DNA of 64,000 nucleotides from Fortiea contorta PCC 7126 (GTDB lineage: Bacteria; Cyanobacteriota; Cyanobacteriia; Cyanobacteriales; Nostocaceae), in contig NZ_KB235930.1 in assembly GCF_000332295.1 (NCBI RefSeq), positions 3,437,895 to 3,501,894 on the forward strand, given 5' to 3'. Of the stretch, positions 47,435 to 57,209 are shown one piece after another (the stretch's first letter is position 1; each line of letters opens with the position of its first letter). The position numbers were made by a program, and so were the translations under genes. Under the pieces are notes generated by a model that was given only the letters and a program-made list of their open reading frames with translations, made no database searches and was not told the DNA's origin.

Positions 47435-48214
47435 TCATTTTAGTGTAGAAACGCAAAATTGTCTCTCTGTACATTTTTGTTCAATAATTGATGATATCTT
47501 ATCATATTCATGCTTAATAAAGAAATGTTCACCAGGAAACATATACATTGAGAAATTACTGTTAGTATGAACACGCCAAGCAGCTATATCATCACTTGTA
47601 ACACCTGCATCTTCTAATCCCCCAAAAGCTAAAATTGGGCAATCAATCGGTATATCATCGGTGTAGATATAGCTGTCATTAATAGTAAAATCGGCGCGTA
47701 AAATTGGCAGAAATAGCGATAGTAGTTCTTTATTTTGTAAAACTGCTTCTGGTGTACCGTTATAACGGCGTAATTCTTCAATAAAAAGACTATCTGGTAA
47801 GTGATGAATTGGAGAACGGCGTCTCATAATTTGCGGCGCGCGACGACCAGAAACAAACAAATGCTGGGGAGATTTATGATATTTTCGACGCAGTAAGCGC
47901 GCAACTTCAAAGCTAATTAAAGCACCCATACTATGTCCGAAAAAAATAAATGGGGTGTCAAGATAGGGAAGCAGCGCTGTTGCTAAAGTTTCTACCAAAG
48001 GGGGAAGTTCAGTTAATAAGGGTTCTCCTAACCTAGTTTCCCGTCCAGGAAGTTGAATTGCACAAACTTCGATATCTGATGCTAGTTTATTTTGCCAATT
48101 ATAAAATATAGAAGCTCCCGCACCCGCGTAAGGAAAGCAAAACATTCTTAATCTAGCTTGGGAATTTGGTTGAAAGCGAGTAATCCAATTTGTGGAAGCA
48201 AGTGTGGTGTACAT
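47435..48214 (-). CDS. Type II thioesterase
   Basis: A 259-residue alpha/beta hydrolase of the GrsT/RifR class. LRMFCFPYAGAGASIFYNW and IQLPGRETRLGEPL are diagnostic, with the nucleophile Ser in FFGHSMGALISFE, a late Asp in FGGLEDAGVTSDD and the His in FPGEHFFIKHE. These enzymes clear stalled or wrong acyl groups from carrier proteins. It is the last gene of the minus-strand operon starting with the FAAL/PKS genes, 33 nt after the ATPase gene, so it probably edits that synthase. Confidence 0.92.
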   Translation of the reverse strand: MYTTLASTNWITRFQPNSQARLRMFCFPYAGAGASIFYNWQNKLASDIEVCAIQLPGRETRLGEPLLTELPPLVETLATALLPYLDTPFIFFGHSMGALISFEVARLLRRKYHKSPQHLFVSGRRAPQIMRRRSPIHHLPDSLFIEELRRYNGTPEAVLQNKELLSLFLPILRADFTINDSYIYTDDIPIDCPILAFGGLEDAGVTSDDIAAWRVHTNSNFSMYMFPGEHFFIKHEYDKISSIIEQKCTERQFCVSTLK

Positions 48215-48247
48215 AGGTTTTTGAAAATGTTGATCTTTAATTATAAA

Positions 48248-48940
48248 TTAGTTATTGCGGACGTCATTCTTTAAATAACCATCTTCCATATGAATGATGC
48301 GGTCAGCCATATCAAGGATGCGGTTATCGTGGGTGATTAACAGGATGGAGCAGCCTTGATTTTTTGCACAATCTTTTAACGTTTCTACGATTGTGTGAGT
48401 ACTTTTTTTATCTAAGGATGCGGTGGGTTCATCAGCAAGAATTAATTGTGGTTGCGTTACTAAAGCTCTTGCAAATGCTACACGTTGTTTTTGTCCTTCA
48501 GAAAGTTGTTCTGGATAGTAATTAATGCGGTGATTTAATCCTACTAATTCCAACATAGCTTCTGCTCGGCGACACATTTCTTTGCGAGTCATTTTTCGGG
48601 TTAATTCCATTGTCATTTGCACGTTTTGGCTAGCAGTGAGAAAGGGAACTAAATTGTGTTTTTGAAAAACATATCCAATCTGACGCCGGAGTTGTAATAA
48701 CTTTTGGCTGCTGGCTCGATATACTTCTCTACCTAAAACTTTGACGCTACCTTCTTGGACAGTTCGTAAGCCAGCCATGAGGCTTAATAAGGTTGTTTTA
48801 CCTGAGCCAGAGGGGCCGGTTAAGATAACAATTTCGGCAGAATTAATTGATAAGCTGACATCAAATAATACCTGTTTTTTTAAGGAGCCTTTACCAAAGT
48901 AGTGGTTGAGATGTTGGACGGAAATGATTGAGTCTGACAT
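48248..48940 (-). CDS. devA: DevA-type ABC exporter ATPase
   Basis: A 230-residue ATPase with Walker A GPSGSGKTT, signature LSEGQKQR, Walker B LILADEPTASLD and a following ITHDNRILDMADR. It belongs to the MacB/DevA family. With the adjacent DevC and DevB homologues and outer-membrane TolC (not in the window) it should form an exporter. The canonical DevBCA exports heterocyst glycolipids; this copy sits with a polyketide synthase, so its cargo is probably that product. It is one of several DevBCA sets expected in such genomes, and the symbol marks the family only. Confidence 0.88.
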   Translation of the reverse strand: MSDSIISVQHLNHYFGKGSLKKQVLFDVSLSINSAEIVILTGPSGSGKTTLLSLMAGLRTVQEGSVKVLGREVYRASSQKLLQLRRQIGYVFQKHNLVPFLTASQNVQMTMELTRKMTRKEMCRRAEAMLELVGLNHRINYYPEQLSEGQKQRVAFARALVTQPQLILADEPTASLDKKSTHTIVETLKDCAKNQGCSILLITHDNRILDMADRIIHMEDGYLKNDVRNN

Positions 48941-49046
48941 AGTTTTTAGAGATGATTTGTGTGGTAGGTTTTTTCAACGCAGAGGTACGCGGAGGTACAT
49001 TTTTATAGAGAATTGGTGTGAGAGGTGAGAAGAGTGATGAGATGCT

Positions 49047-50204
49047 TTATCCAAAGAGTTCAGCGGGGTCAGCGGAGCGGAGTTTATTCATTGCTAACAT
49101 TCCGGCGATGGAGCACATGACTATTGTGAGTAACATGACCATTACGCCTCTAGTGATGGTCATAATCATGGGGAGTCTGGTTGCTTCTTGGACAAAGTTA
49201 TAGAGATACATACACAATGCGAATCCTGGGATGTATCCAATTAAGGACATTAAAACTGCTTGTTGTAAAACCAATTTAATTAAATAGGAATTCGCATAGC
49301 CGATGGCTTTAAATGTGGCGTAGATAAAGATGCTATCGGAGATTTGTGTGTAGAGGATTTGATAAACAATAATTCCCCCAAATACACAACCGATGACTGT
49401 CCCCATGTTGAATATAAAGCCGATTGGTGTTGATTCTGCTAAGGCGTCTTTTTCTAGTTTGATGAAGTTGGCTAAGGTAATTAATTTGACTTCTTGGGGT
49501 AAGGTTTTTGTTAGTTGTGCAATCATTTTTTCGGGGTCAACTCCTGGTTGCAGTTGAATTACTCCCATTTGCACTTTTTCTAAGGGGTGATTTAATATTT
49601 CTGAGAAGTTTAAATCGCTGGTAATAATCACTCCGTCGGCTGTCATGACTCCACCGCCTAAGGAAAATAATCCTTTGACTTTTGTTTGGCGGTTAGAGAT
49701 TTCTGTTGTTACTTCTCCATGCTTTTCTAAACCTGCAACAATGGGTCCGAATTCTGGTCGAGAAAGTCTATCAAATAAAACTGTGTTTGCGGCTTTAATT
49801 ATTTCTGTTTGTTGATTAACTTCGGCGATGTTAAAGACTGGTTTGTCTGGTGTAAATCCGGCGATCGCTATTGGTCGGCTGACGAATGTTTCGGGGTTTT
49901 TGAAGTTAGTAACTGAAAAATAGAAGGGGTTAATTGATGCAATTCCATCTACAGCAGAAATGTTTTGTAAATACCGTCTGGGAAAGACTTTCATGTCGAA
50001 AAAGCGTGTGGTGTCTTGATGCAGTAATACTAAGTCGGCTTGTAATTGTTTGTGAAATACGACTGCATCTTCAAAAAGTCCGTCTCGGAATCCTAGCTGA
50101 ATAAACATCAGCATGACGGCGAAGGTGACACCTGTGATTGTTACTAATAAACGAGATTTGCGGTGGGTTAGTTGCAGCCAAGCAACGGGGGTTGTAGCGC
50201 TCAT
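49047..50204 (-). CDS. devC: DevC-type ABC exporter permease
   Basis: A 385-residue permease with the MacB/FtsX topology: one helix near residue 25, a large periplasmic domain (about 45-255), then three helices (about 265-380). The start PVAWLQLTHRKSRLLVTITGVTFAV and the segment QILYTQISDSIFIYATFKAIG are typical of DevC. It lies between devB and devA, with 21 nt to devB and about 106 nt to devA. Confidence 0.9.
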   Translation of the reverse strand: MSATTPVAWLQLTHRKSRLLVTITGVTFAVMLMFIQLGFRDGLFEDAVVFHKQLQADLVLLHQDTTRFFDMKVFPRRYLQNISAVDGIASINPFYFSVTNFKNPETFVSRPIAIAGFTPDKPVFNIAEVNQQTEIIKAANTVLFDRLSRPEFGPIVAGLEKHGEVTTEISNRQTKVKGLFSLGGGVMTADGVIITSDLNFSEILNHPLEKVQMGVIQLQPGVDPEKMIAQLTKTLPQEVKLITLANFIKLEKDALAESTPIGFIFNMGTVIGCVFGGIIVYQILYTQISDSIFIYATFKAIGYANSYLIKLVLQQAVLMSLIGYIPGFALCMYLYNFVQEATRLPMIMTITRGVMVMLLTIVMCSIAGMLAMNKLRSADPAELFG

Positions 50205-50225
50205 GATTGAATAATTTATATGGAT

Positions 50226-51446
50226 TTATGTAGGGGAATTAGTTTGAACTTTGACGTCAACTTGCAAGTTAATAAAGTTAGCAGCGGCTTTGGCATCGCT
50301 GGGATTTAAGCGGATTTTTACTTCAGCAACTCTGGAATCTATATTAATGGCTGGGTCGTTATTGACAACGTTGCGTTTACCGATTTGTACGCCTACTCTT
50401 TCGACTGTACCGGTTAAGTTCTGAGGTAAGGCGATGCTAGAGATGGAGGCTTTTTGACCGACTTTAATTTTGCTGAGGTCGGTTTCATAAATTTCGGCGA
50501 CGACTTGCATCTGTTGGGTCTGGGCTAACTCAACTATGCCTTTTTCGCTGATAGTTTCACCGGGTAAGGTGTTGATTTTTAATATTTTCCCATTGATAGG
50601 CGATCGCACATAGGCTAAATTTAAGTTTGCTTTGGCTTCTTGAACTGCTGCTTTTGCTGTTTCTAATTGGCTTTGAGCAACTTGTACATCTACAGGACGC
50701 ACTTCTTTTAATTTTTCTAAGCTAGCTTTGGCTTCTTGAATTTGATTAGGAAAGGATGATAAGGTCTGGTTGAGGGCGCTTTTTGCTTCCTTGAGTTGAG
50801 CTTGTAAGATTTCTACTGCCAAAAGTTTTGTATCTCTAGTCACCGCAGATATTGCACCCTCTTTATACAGCGATTGAAAGCGCCCATATTCTGTCTCGGC
50901 GTTTCGCAGTTGCGCTTCTAATCCGGCAATTTTGGCTTTTTGAATATTAATATCTCCTTGAAACTGGGCTTGTAAGTCGGCGATGCGTGCTTGTTGGGCG
51001 GCGATTTCTCCTAGTTTTGTGGTTCCGGCTTGGGCTTGAGCGATTTGCGCTTGAGCAACTCGCACGTTTGTTTGGGCTTTTGCTAAGGTTGATTGCAGTT
51101 GCTGGACGTTATCTAGGACGGCGATGATTTGGCTGCGACGAACGGTGTCGCCTTCTTTGACTAAAACTTGGTCTAATCTGGCGGTTTGTAAGGCGGATGG
51201 GCCGGAGAGGTTGATGATTTTATCTTTGGTTTGGATGCGTCCTAGGGCGGCGATGGTGGGGTTGACGGGTTTTTTAGCTGGAATTGTGGGGGTGATGTGA
51301 TTTGGTTTGGATGGTTGGAAGTTGGCGTTTTGGGCGAAGATGTAAGCTGGGACGCCGAGGGCTGCTAGTCCTAGGGGGGCGATTAAGGCTAGTGTCCATT
51401 TTTTGGATTTTGGCGCGAGGTTGATGGGGAGACGAAAGATGTCCAT
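50226..51446 (-). CDS. devB: DevB-type membrane fusion protein
   Basis: A 406-residue HlyD/RND-type adaptor. It has an N-terminal membrane anchor (about 18-40), a barrel-sandwich lipoyl half (VLVKEGDTVRRSQIIAVLDN), a long coiled-coil hairpin (about 115-265) and a second half (YVRSPINGKILKI NTLPGE region), then a beta-barrel domain. The adaptor connects DevCA to TolC across the periplasm. It is encoded downstream of the polyketide synthase with a 153-nt gap that contains a strong hairpin. Confidence 0.92.
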   Translation of the reverse strand: MDIFRLPINLAPKSKKWTLALIAPLGLAALGVPAYIFAQNANFQPSKPNHITPTIPAKKPVNPTIAALGRIQTKDKIINLSGPSALQTARLDQVLVKEGDTVRRSQIIAVLDNVQQLQSTLAKAQTNVRVAQAQIAQAQAGTTKLGEIAAQQARIADLQAQFQGDINIQKAKIAGLEAQLRNAETEYGRFQSLYKEGAISAVTRDTKLLAVEILQAQLKEAKSALNQTLSSFPNQIQEAKASLEKLKEVRPVDVQVAQSQLETAKAAVQEAKANLNLAYVRSPINGKILKINTLPGETISEKGIVELAQTQQMQVVAEIYETDLSKIKVGQKASISSIALPQNLTGTVERVGVQIGKRNVVNNDPAINIDSRVAEVKIRLNPSDAKAAANFINLQVDVKVQTNSPT

Positions 51447-51550
51447 TGGGGTTGACCTTTTTGATTGGGGTGTTTCAGAGGCTTTTTTTTGATAGGGGAT
51501 GGGGTGATGAGTTTATGCATTTGTTGGCGTTGCTGATAAATATGGATTTG

Positions 51551-51585
51551 TCTCACGCATAGACGCGGAGCGTCTATGCGTGAGA
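51551..51585. repeat. Strong 16-bp hairpin between synthase and devB
   Basis: A perfect inverted repeat: TCTCACGCATAGACGC at 51551-51566 pairs with its complement at 51570-51585 around the loop GGA. There is no T tract in the minus direction. It could cap the synthase mRNA and lower devB expression, or be one of the dispersed GACGC palindromes of these genomes. Confidence 0.75.
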
Positions 51586-51599
51586 TAAGAAATTTACTT

Positions 51600-54500
51600 T
51601 CAGGTATGAGTGGATGAACGTTTACTACGCAACATTTCTAATTGTTGGGACATTAGCTGTAGTTGTTGTTTGATGGTGTTTTCGGCTAATGTTTTGGCTG
51701 GTGTTGGGTTGTCAACGGGATTTGGGGTTTGTATCCAGTAGGATTTTCTTTGGAAGGGGTAGGTGGGAAGTGGTATTGGGTGATGGGGATAGTCGCTGGC
51801 AAATTCTGTCCAGTTGATGTCTACTCCTTGCAGATATAATGCTGATAAGCTTTCTAGTATTGTTTGCCAGTCGTTTTGTCTGGCGGTTAATGAGGGTAGC
51901 CAGGTTGCGGTTTCGGTTTGCTGAGAGCGTTTACCTAGGCTGGTAAGTACTGGTTTGGCGCCGATTTCTAGGAATAGTTCGTATCCTGCGGTGAGTAGGG
52001 TGTTTAACCCTGGCATGAATTTTACAGCTTCGCGGGTGTGGTGGCGCCAATATTTGGCGTCGGGTATTTGTCCTGGGGTGAGGAATTCGCCGGTGAGGTT
52101 GGAAATGAGGGGGATTTTGGGGGCTTGGAATTTGATTTGGCTGGTGGTTTGCTCGAATGCATCGAGCATTTCATCCATCAGGGGCGAGTGGAAGGCGTGA
52201 GATACGTTTAAGGAGCGAGTTTCAATTCCTTGGGCTGTGAGTTTGGCGATCGCTGCTTCAATTTTGGCGATCGCTCCGGAAATGGTAATATTATCGGGGG
52301 CGTTAATCGCTGAGATGGTTACTTCTGGGCTATATTCGGCTATTGCTGTTTGTACTTGAGCTGCGTCGGCGAATACTACTGCCATTGTACCTTTGGTTGT
52401 GATGCTCTGCATTAAGCGCGATCGCTCGGCGACTAGTTTGAGTCCTGTTTCTAAGTCGAATACTCCCGCGACGCAAGCGGCGACATATTCACCGAAGCTA
52501 TGACCGATGACGGCTGCGGGTTCTACTCCCCAAGATTTCCACAACTGCGCTAGGGCGTATTCTACCGCAAAGATGGCTGGTTGGGCATAAGCGGTTTCGT
52601 CGATGTTGCTATTCTCGGTTTCGGGATAGAGAATTGATAGCAGTGGTTTGTCTAAATATGACTGTAAAATGCGATCGCATTCATCGATGACAGTGCGGAA
52701 GGTCGGCTGGGTTTGGTAAAGTTGGCGTCCCATGTTGACGTATTGGGAACCTTGACCTGTGAAGAGGAAGGCGATTTTTGGTTGTTTTTGATGGTCAACT
52801 TTACCGCTGGTTAATTGGGATGTTCTTTTACCTGCGGCGTGTGCACCCAACACTGTTTGTAATTGTATCGGAGATTGAGCGATCGCTACTAGGCGATGAG
52901 CAAAATGCGATCGTCCAGTGTTGGCTGTGGAACAAATATCGGCTAAGGATGCATCAGGATTCTCACCCAAATACTTCTCATAATTCAATGCTAATTCCCG
53001 CAATGCGTTTTCATTCTTAGCGGAGAGTGTCAACAAATGCAGTGGTCTAACGTTAGCATCTTGATTTTGAATTTTTACGGGTGCTTCCTCTACAATTACA
53101 TGAGCATTCGTCCCACCAAAACCAAAGGAAGAGACACCAGCCAAACGCCGCTTGTTACCGCGATTCCAAGTTACGGGTGTAGTGGTGATAGATAACGGCG
53201 TTCCCTCAAAAGAAATATGGGGGTTAACTTGTTTCAGATGCAGATGCTGTGGAATTTCTTCGTGATGTAGCGACAGCACAGTTTTAATTAAACCAGCAAT
53301 ACCCGCTGCTGCTTCCAAATGTCCAATATTGGTTTTGACGGAACCGATAACGCAAGCATCCTCAACTGAACGTCCTTGCATTAAAACGGCTTTCAAGGAA
53401 TTAATCTCGATGGGGTCGCCTAAAAATGTCCCGGTTCCATGCGCTTCAATGTAACCGATTTCATGGGGTGACACACCAGCATTTCGCATCGCTTGACGAA
53501 TTACTGCTTGTTGCGCTTGTCCGTTGGGGGCTGTGAGTCCGTTGCTGCGTCCGTCTTGGTTGACTGCGGAACCTTTAATTACTGCTAAAATATTGTCACC
53601 ATCACGTTCTGCGTCACTTAGGCGCTTGAGAACCACGACGCCGCAACCTTCTCCCCGCACATAACCGTCAGCATCGGCGTCAAAGGTTTTGCAACGTCCA
53701 TCGCTAGCCATCATCCCAGCCTGAGAAAATGTAATTGTTAGTTGTGGAGTGAGGATTAAATTGACACCAGCAGCTAGGGCGAGGTTACATTCTCCTTGGC
53801 GCAAACTTTGACAAGCTTGGTGAAGGGCGACTAAGGATGAAGAACAAGCTGTATCTACTGCCAAACTTGGGCCGTGGAAATCTAAGAAATAAGATATGCG
53901 GTTAGCAGCGATGCTAAAGGCGTTCCCGGTTCCTGTATATGCATCTAATTTTGATTGCAAGTGGGCGTAATCAAAGTTACTAATTCCTACGAAAACTCCC
54001 GTATTGCTTCCTGCTAGTTTATCTGGTGCTTGACCGGCATTTTCTAAAGCTTCCCAGCTAACCTCTAATAATAGTCGCTGTTGGGGGTCGAGGGATTCTG
54101 CCTCTCGTGGGGAAATTCCAAAAAATGGCGCGTCGAATTGGTCAACTTGTGGGAGGAAACCACCCCAACGTGTATTCATTTTCCCTGGTGTGCGCTTGGG
54201 GTCATAGAATTGATTTGCGTCCCAGCGTTGCTGAGGAACTTCGCTAATTGCATCGATACCTTTGCGGAGTAATTCCCAGAAGGCGTTGGGGTTATCAGCA
54301 CCAGGGTAGCGACAGCCAAGACCAACGATCGCTATTGCATGATCTTCTTTTTGCTGCTGTGGTACAATTTGTTGTTGTGGCGCTTCGTTGCCTAAATATT
54401 TTGCTAAAGCGGCAATGGAAGGGTAATCGTATAACAGTGTTGTTGGCAATTCTCGCCCTAACCATTCCTGCAATTCTCCCGAAATTCTGACTGCGGCTAA

Positions 54501-56366
54501 GGAACCGAGTCCGTATTGCGCAAGTGGTTCGGAAATATTGATGGTTTGGGGAGAAATTTGCAGTTGTTCACTAACTTTTTTAATTAACCAATTAGCGATC
54601 GCTTGTGTGTTGACTGTCTCAGTTTGCTTTTGCTCTACCTCTACTGCAACCTGATTTTGAGCATCAACACTCCACTGTCCCACCACATCTAGAGTACCAG
54701 CTTTTAGCTCATCTCTGGTAGTACTGCGTCTGACTTTCCCAGAAGAAGTTTTGGGTAAACTATTGGTTTTGATTAAAACAATGGTGTGGGTTGGTAAATC
54801 GTGGTGTTCAGCAACAGCTTTGCGAATTGCACCTATTACCTCATCGGCGTTGAGTTTACGTAGATAGCTACGTTCCACTTCTTGGACAATTACCAATTTT
54901 TCCGTATCATCAATTTGTGTCGCAAAAGCCGCACCACCAGCCGGACGTAGCGCCGGGTGACAATTTTCTACAGTAAATTCAATATCTTGGGGATAGTGGT
55001 TGCGACCCATGATAATAATCAAATCTTTGAGGCGCCCGGTGATAAATAATTCGCCATCCTGCAAACAGCCTAAATCCCCAGTTCGCAAAAACGGCCCTGT
55101 GTGATTATCTGCAAGGTAAGCATTAAAAGTATTTTGTGTTTGTTCTGGACGATTCCAATAACCTTGAGCGACGCTAGACCCTGATACCCAAAATTCCCCC
55201 ACTTCGCCATCTGCACAAGGTGTCAAGGATTCGGGGTTGACAATTAACACCGTTTGGTCTGGGCTACTTTTTCCACAACCAGCGATCGCTTTTCCATTAT
55301 CTTTAGTAGTATCTACTACCCGATTTTGTCCTAAAGCTGTGGTATCTACGTAACGCACAATGGGCGCTACAGATTTTAAACCTCCAGTAACAATTAAAGT
55401 TGTTTCTGCCATCCCATAGCAAGGATAAAAAGCTTCCCGACGGAAACCGCAAGGAGCAAAAGTCTCAGCAAAATTGTCTAAAGTTTGAGCGCGTATCGGT
55501 TCCGCACCCGTGAACGCCACTTCCCAACTACTCAAATCCAGAGTTGCAAGTTGTTCTGGGGTAATTTGGCGACAAGCGAGGTCATAAGCAAAATCAGGGC
55601 CGCCGCTGGTGGTAGCTTTGTAATGAGAAATCGCCTGTAACCAGCGGAAAGGTTTTTGCAGAAACGCTGCAGGTGACATCAGCGTTACCGGGAAGCCACC
55701 ATACATCGGTTGTAAAACGCCGCCAATTAATCCCATGTCGTGGTACGGTGGGAGCCAAATTACGCCTTGGCTTTGGGGTGTGTGTTCGTAAAAGTTGTAG
55801 ATGAGTTGGGAGTTATGTAATAAATTACCGTGAGTAATCATCACACCTTTAGGCGTTCCTGTGGAACCGGAGGTGTATTGCAGAAAAGCTAAGGTATCGT
55901 TTTTGATATGAGGACAATGCCAAGTTTCAGCAATATCACTAGGGATATCATCAGTGGTAATCCAAGGTATCGCGCCCAAGGTCGCATTTTCACCCAATTG
56001 TGTAGATGTAGTTAATGCTACAACTGCTTCTGCATCAGCAACAATCGCTTGTAACCGCGAGATTTTTTGATTGCGTCGGGGTGGATAAGCGGGAACAGCG
56101 ACAAAACCAGCGTATAGACAGCCGAAAAAAGCGGCGATAAATTCAATTCCTGGGGGATAGAGTAACAGAGCACGCGAACCGGGTACACCGTGTTGCAGAA
56201 GTTGCATGGCGAGCGATCGCGCTTTTTGATCCAATTCTTGGTAAGTTATACTAACGCTCTCCGTTTCGCCATCAACTAGAAAAGTGTAAGCTATATGGTT
56301 TGGTTGATGCTGCGCTCTATAAGTTAAAAGTTCTACTAAAGTTGAGAATTGCATATTAGTATTCAT
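51600..56366 (-). CDS. Polyketide synthase FAAL-ACP-KS-AT
   Basis: A 1588-residue protein from ATG 56366, with AGGA upstream; an earlier in-frame ATG would overlap the preceding gene. Domains: fatty acyl-AMP ligase (about 1-580; [18 protein letters not shown]), acyl carrier protein (about 610-690; Ser in [11 protein letters not shown]), ketosynthase (Cys near residue 837 in [13 protein letters not shown], His in [12 protein letters not shown] and [10 protein letters not shown]), and acyltransferase (Ser in [14 protein letters not shown]). HAFHSPLMD predicts malonyl-CoA. It ends with a short helical docking-like tail. It would activate a fatty acid and add one malonyl unit, but has no KR, DH or ACP after the AT. 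Confidence 0.92.
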   Translation of the reverse strand: MNTNMQFSTLVELLTYRAQHQPNHIAYTFLVDGETESVSITYQELDQKARSLAMQLLQHGVPGSRALLLYPPGIEFIAAFFGCLYAGFVAVPAYPPRRNQKISRLQAIVADAEAVVALTTSTQLGENATLGAIPWITTDDIPSDIAETWHCPHIKNDTLAFLQYTSGSTGTPKGVMITHGNLLHNSQLIYNFYEHTPQSQGVIWLPPYHDMGLIGGVLQPMYGGFPVTLMSPAAFLQKPFRWLQAISHYKATTSGGPDFAYDLACRQITPEQLATLDLSSWEVAFTGAEPIRAQTLDNFAETFAPCGFRREAFYPCYGMAETTLIVTGGLKSVAPIVRYVDTTALGQNRVVDTTKDNGKAIAGCGKSSPDQTVLIVNPESLTPCADGEVGEFWVSGSSVAQGYWNRPEQTQNTFNAYLADNHTGPFLRTGDLGCLQDGELFITGRLKDLIIIMGRNHYPQDIEFTVENCHPALRPAGGAAFATQIDDTEKLVIVQEVERSYLRKLNADEVIGAIRKAVAEHHDLPTHTIVLIKTNSLPKTSSGKVRRSTTRDELKAGTLDVVGQWSVDAQNQVAVEVEQKQTETVNTQAIANWLIKKVSEQLQISPQTINISEPLAQYGLGSLAAVRISGELQEWLGRELPTTLLYDYPSIAALAKYLGNEAPQQQIVPQQQKEDHAIAIVGLGCRYPGADNPNAFWELLRKGIDAISEVPQQRWDANQFYDPKRTPGKMNTRWGGFLPQVDQFDAPFFGISPREAESLDPQQRLLLEVSWEALENAGQAPDKLAGSNTGVFVGISNFDYAHLQSKLDAYTGTGNAFSIAANRISYFLDFHGPSLAVDTACSSSLVALHQACQSLRQGECNLALAAGVNLILTPQLTITFSQAGMMASDGRCKTFDADADGYVRGEGCGVVVLKRLSDAERDGDNILAVIKGSAVNQDGRSNGLTAPNGQAQQAVIRQAMRNAGVSPHEIGYIEAHGTGTFLGDPIEINSLKAVLMQGRSVEDACVIGSVKTNIGHLEAAAGIAGLIKTVLSLHHEEIPQHLHLKQVNPHISFEGTPLSITTTPVTWNRGNKRRLAGVSSFGFGGTNAHVIVEEAPVKIQNQDANVRPLHLLTLSAKNENALRELALNYEKYLGENPDASLADICSTANTGRSHFAHRLVAIAQSPIQLQTVLGAHAAGKRTSQLTSGKVDHQKQPKIAFLFTGQGSQYVNMGRQLYQTQPTFRTVIDECDRILQSYLDKPLLSILYPETENSNIDETAYAQPAIFAVEYALAQLWKSWGVEPAAVIGHSFGEYVAACVAGVFDLETGLKLVAERSRLMQSITTKGTMAVVFADAAQVQTAIAEYSPEVTISAINAPDNITISGAIAKIEAAIAKLTAQGIETRSLNVSHAFHSPLMDEMLDAFEQTTSQIKFQAPKIPLISNLTGEFLTPGQIPDAKYWRHHTREAVKFMPGLNTLLTAGYELFLEIGAKPVLTSLGKRSQQTETATWLPSLTARQNDWQTILESLSALYLQGVDINWTEFASDYPHHPIPLPTYPFQRKSYWIQTPNPVDNPTPAKTLAENTIKQQLQLMSQQLEMLRSKRSSTHT

Positions 56367-56391
56367 GAGTTTTTCCTGATTAATAGATGAA

Positions 56392-56898
56392 TTAAGAAAC
56401 TTTGAATTGTGTTTGTTGAGCAAATTTTTGGACATTTTCTAACAAAGCATTGACGTCTGTTTGTAGTTGCTGTAAATCTTGTTGTGGGTTAATTGTCCAA
56501 GTGTGTAAAGCATCTAAGTTAGTTTTTAAAAAATAATCCTGACAAGCATTACGGTCAATTTTTCCCTGAGCATCTTTTGGTAAACTATTTGCTTTTAGTA
56601 AAGCTACGCTATAAATCTGTAATTTATGTTCCTCTAAAGCAGCAGCGCGGATAGCTTTAATAACTTCATCTTTGTTGAGAATTCGGGAGTAGGTTCTCTT
56701 CACTTCTTGCAACACTACTAACCTTTCTTGATAATTAACTTCTAGAGAAAATACCACCCCAGCATTTGGTCTTAAACACGGATGGCTTTGCTGTAGAGAT
56801 TTTTCAATAGCTTGAGGATAATAGTTGTTACCTTGAATTTTAATAATGTCAATGTTTTGTACTTCTTGCCGATTATTCAGCATTAATAAGTTGTTCAT
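56392..56898 (-). CDS. Stand-alone C-terminal domain of a fatty acyl-AMP ligase
   Basis: A 168-residue protein that matches only the mobile C-terminal subdomain of an acyl-AMP ligase. IIKIQGNNYYPQAIEKSLQQ corresponds to the hinge region after LKDLI in the following synthase, VLQEVKRTYSRILNKDEVI to its middle, and LPKDAQGKIDRN to the A10 motif with its Lys. No adenylation core precedes it. About 25 extra helical residues end the protein. It may be a remnant of a duplicated FAAL or a real partner domain. It is first in the operon, ending 25 nt before the synthase start. Confidence 0.8.
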   Translation of the reverse strand: MNNLLMLNNRQEVQNIDIIKIQGNNYYPQAIEKSLQQSHPCLRPNAGVVFSLEVNYQERLVVLQEVKRTYSRILNKDEVIKAIRAAALEEHKLQIYSVALLKANSLPKDAQGKIDRNACQDYFLKTNLDALHTWTINPQQDLQQLQTDVNALLENVQKFAQQTQFKVS

Positions 56899-57160
56899 TT
56901 TTTTGTTCCGTTATCAGTTATTCATGTATTTTTGAGGCTTTGTTCAGTAGCTAATGTATAGTACGGGTCAGCTTTATTGATTTATGCATTCTGTCGGTAA
57001 ATATGCAAAATAACTGTGATTAAATCGGTTCCGCGTATCTTGTAGTGACTTCCATTTAAATACAATAGACGCTTTGTATAAATATTCTTTTATCTCACGC
57101 AAAGACGCAGAGAAAGAGGCGCAGATAGTAAGAGAAGAGAAGGAATAATCAAAATATCTG
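56899..57160. other. Intergenic region upstream of the FAAL operon
   Basis: About 260 nt without a gene. It holds a dispersed sequence of the CTCACGCAAAGACGC type (about 57093) and presumably the operon promoter. Confidence 0.45.
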
Positions 57161-57188
57161 TTCCCTAACTCCTACTCCCTAGCCCCTT
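57161..57188. repeat. Heptanucleotide tandem repeat (STRR type)
   Basis: Four degenerate 7-nt units: TTCCCTA, ACTCCTA, CTCCCTA, GCCCCTT, just after the kinase gene. Confidence 0.6.
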
Positions 57189-57209
57189 TTTTCAAAGCAG
57201 GTCTAATTA

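Noticed and set aside
48248-51446. The heterocyst devBCA operon itself
   Set aside because: The gene order fits, but the set is embedded in an operon with a polyketide synthase and thioesterase. It is more likely a paralogue, so the dev symbols mark the family only.
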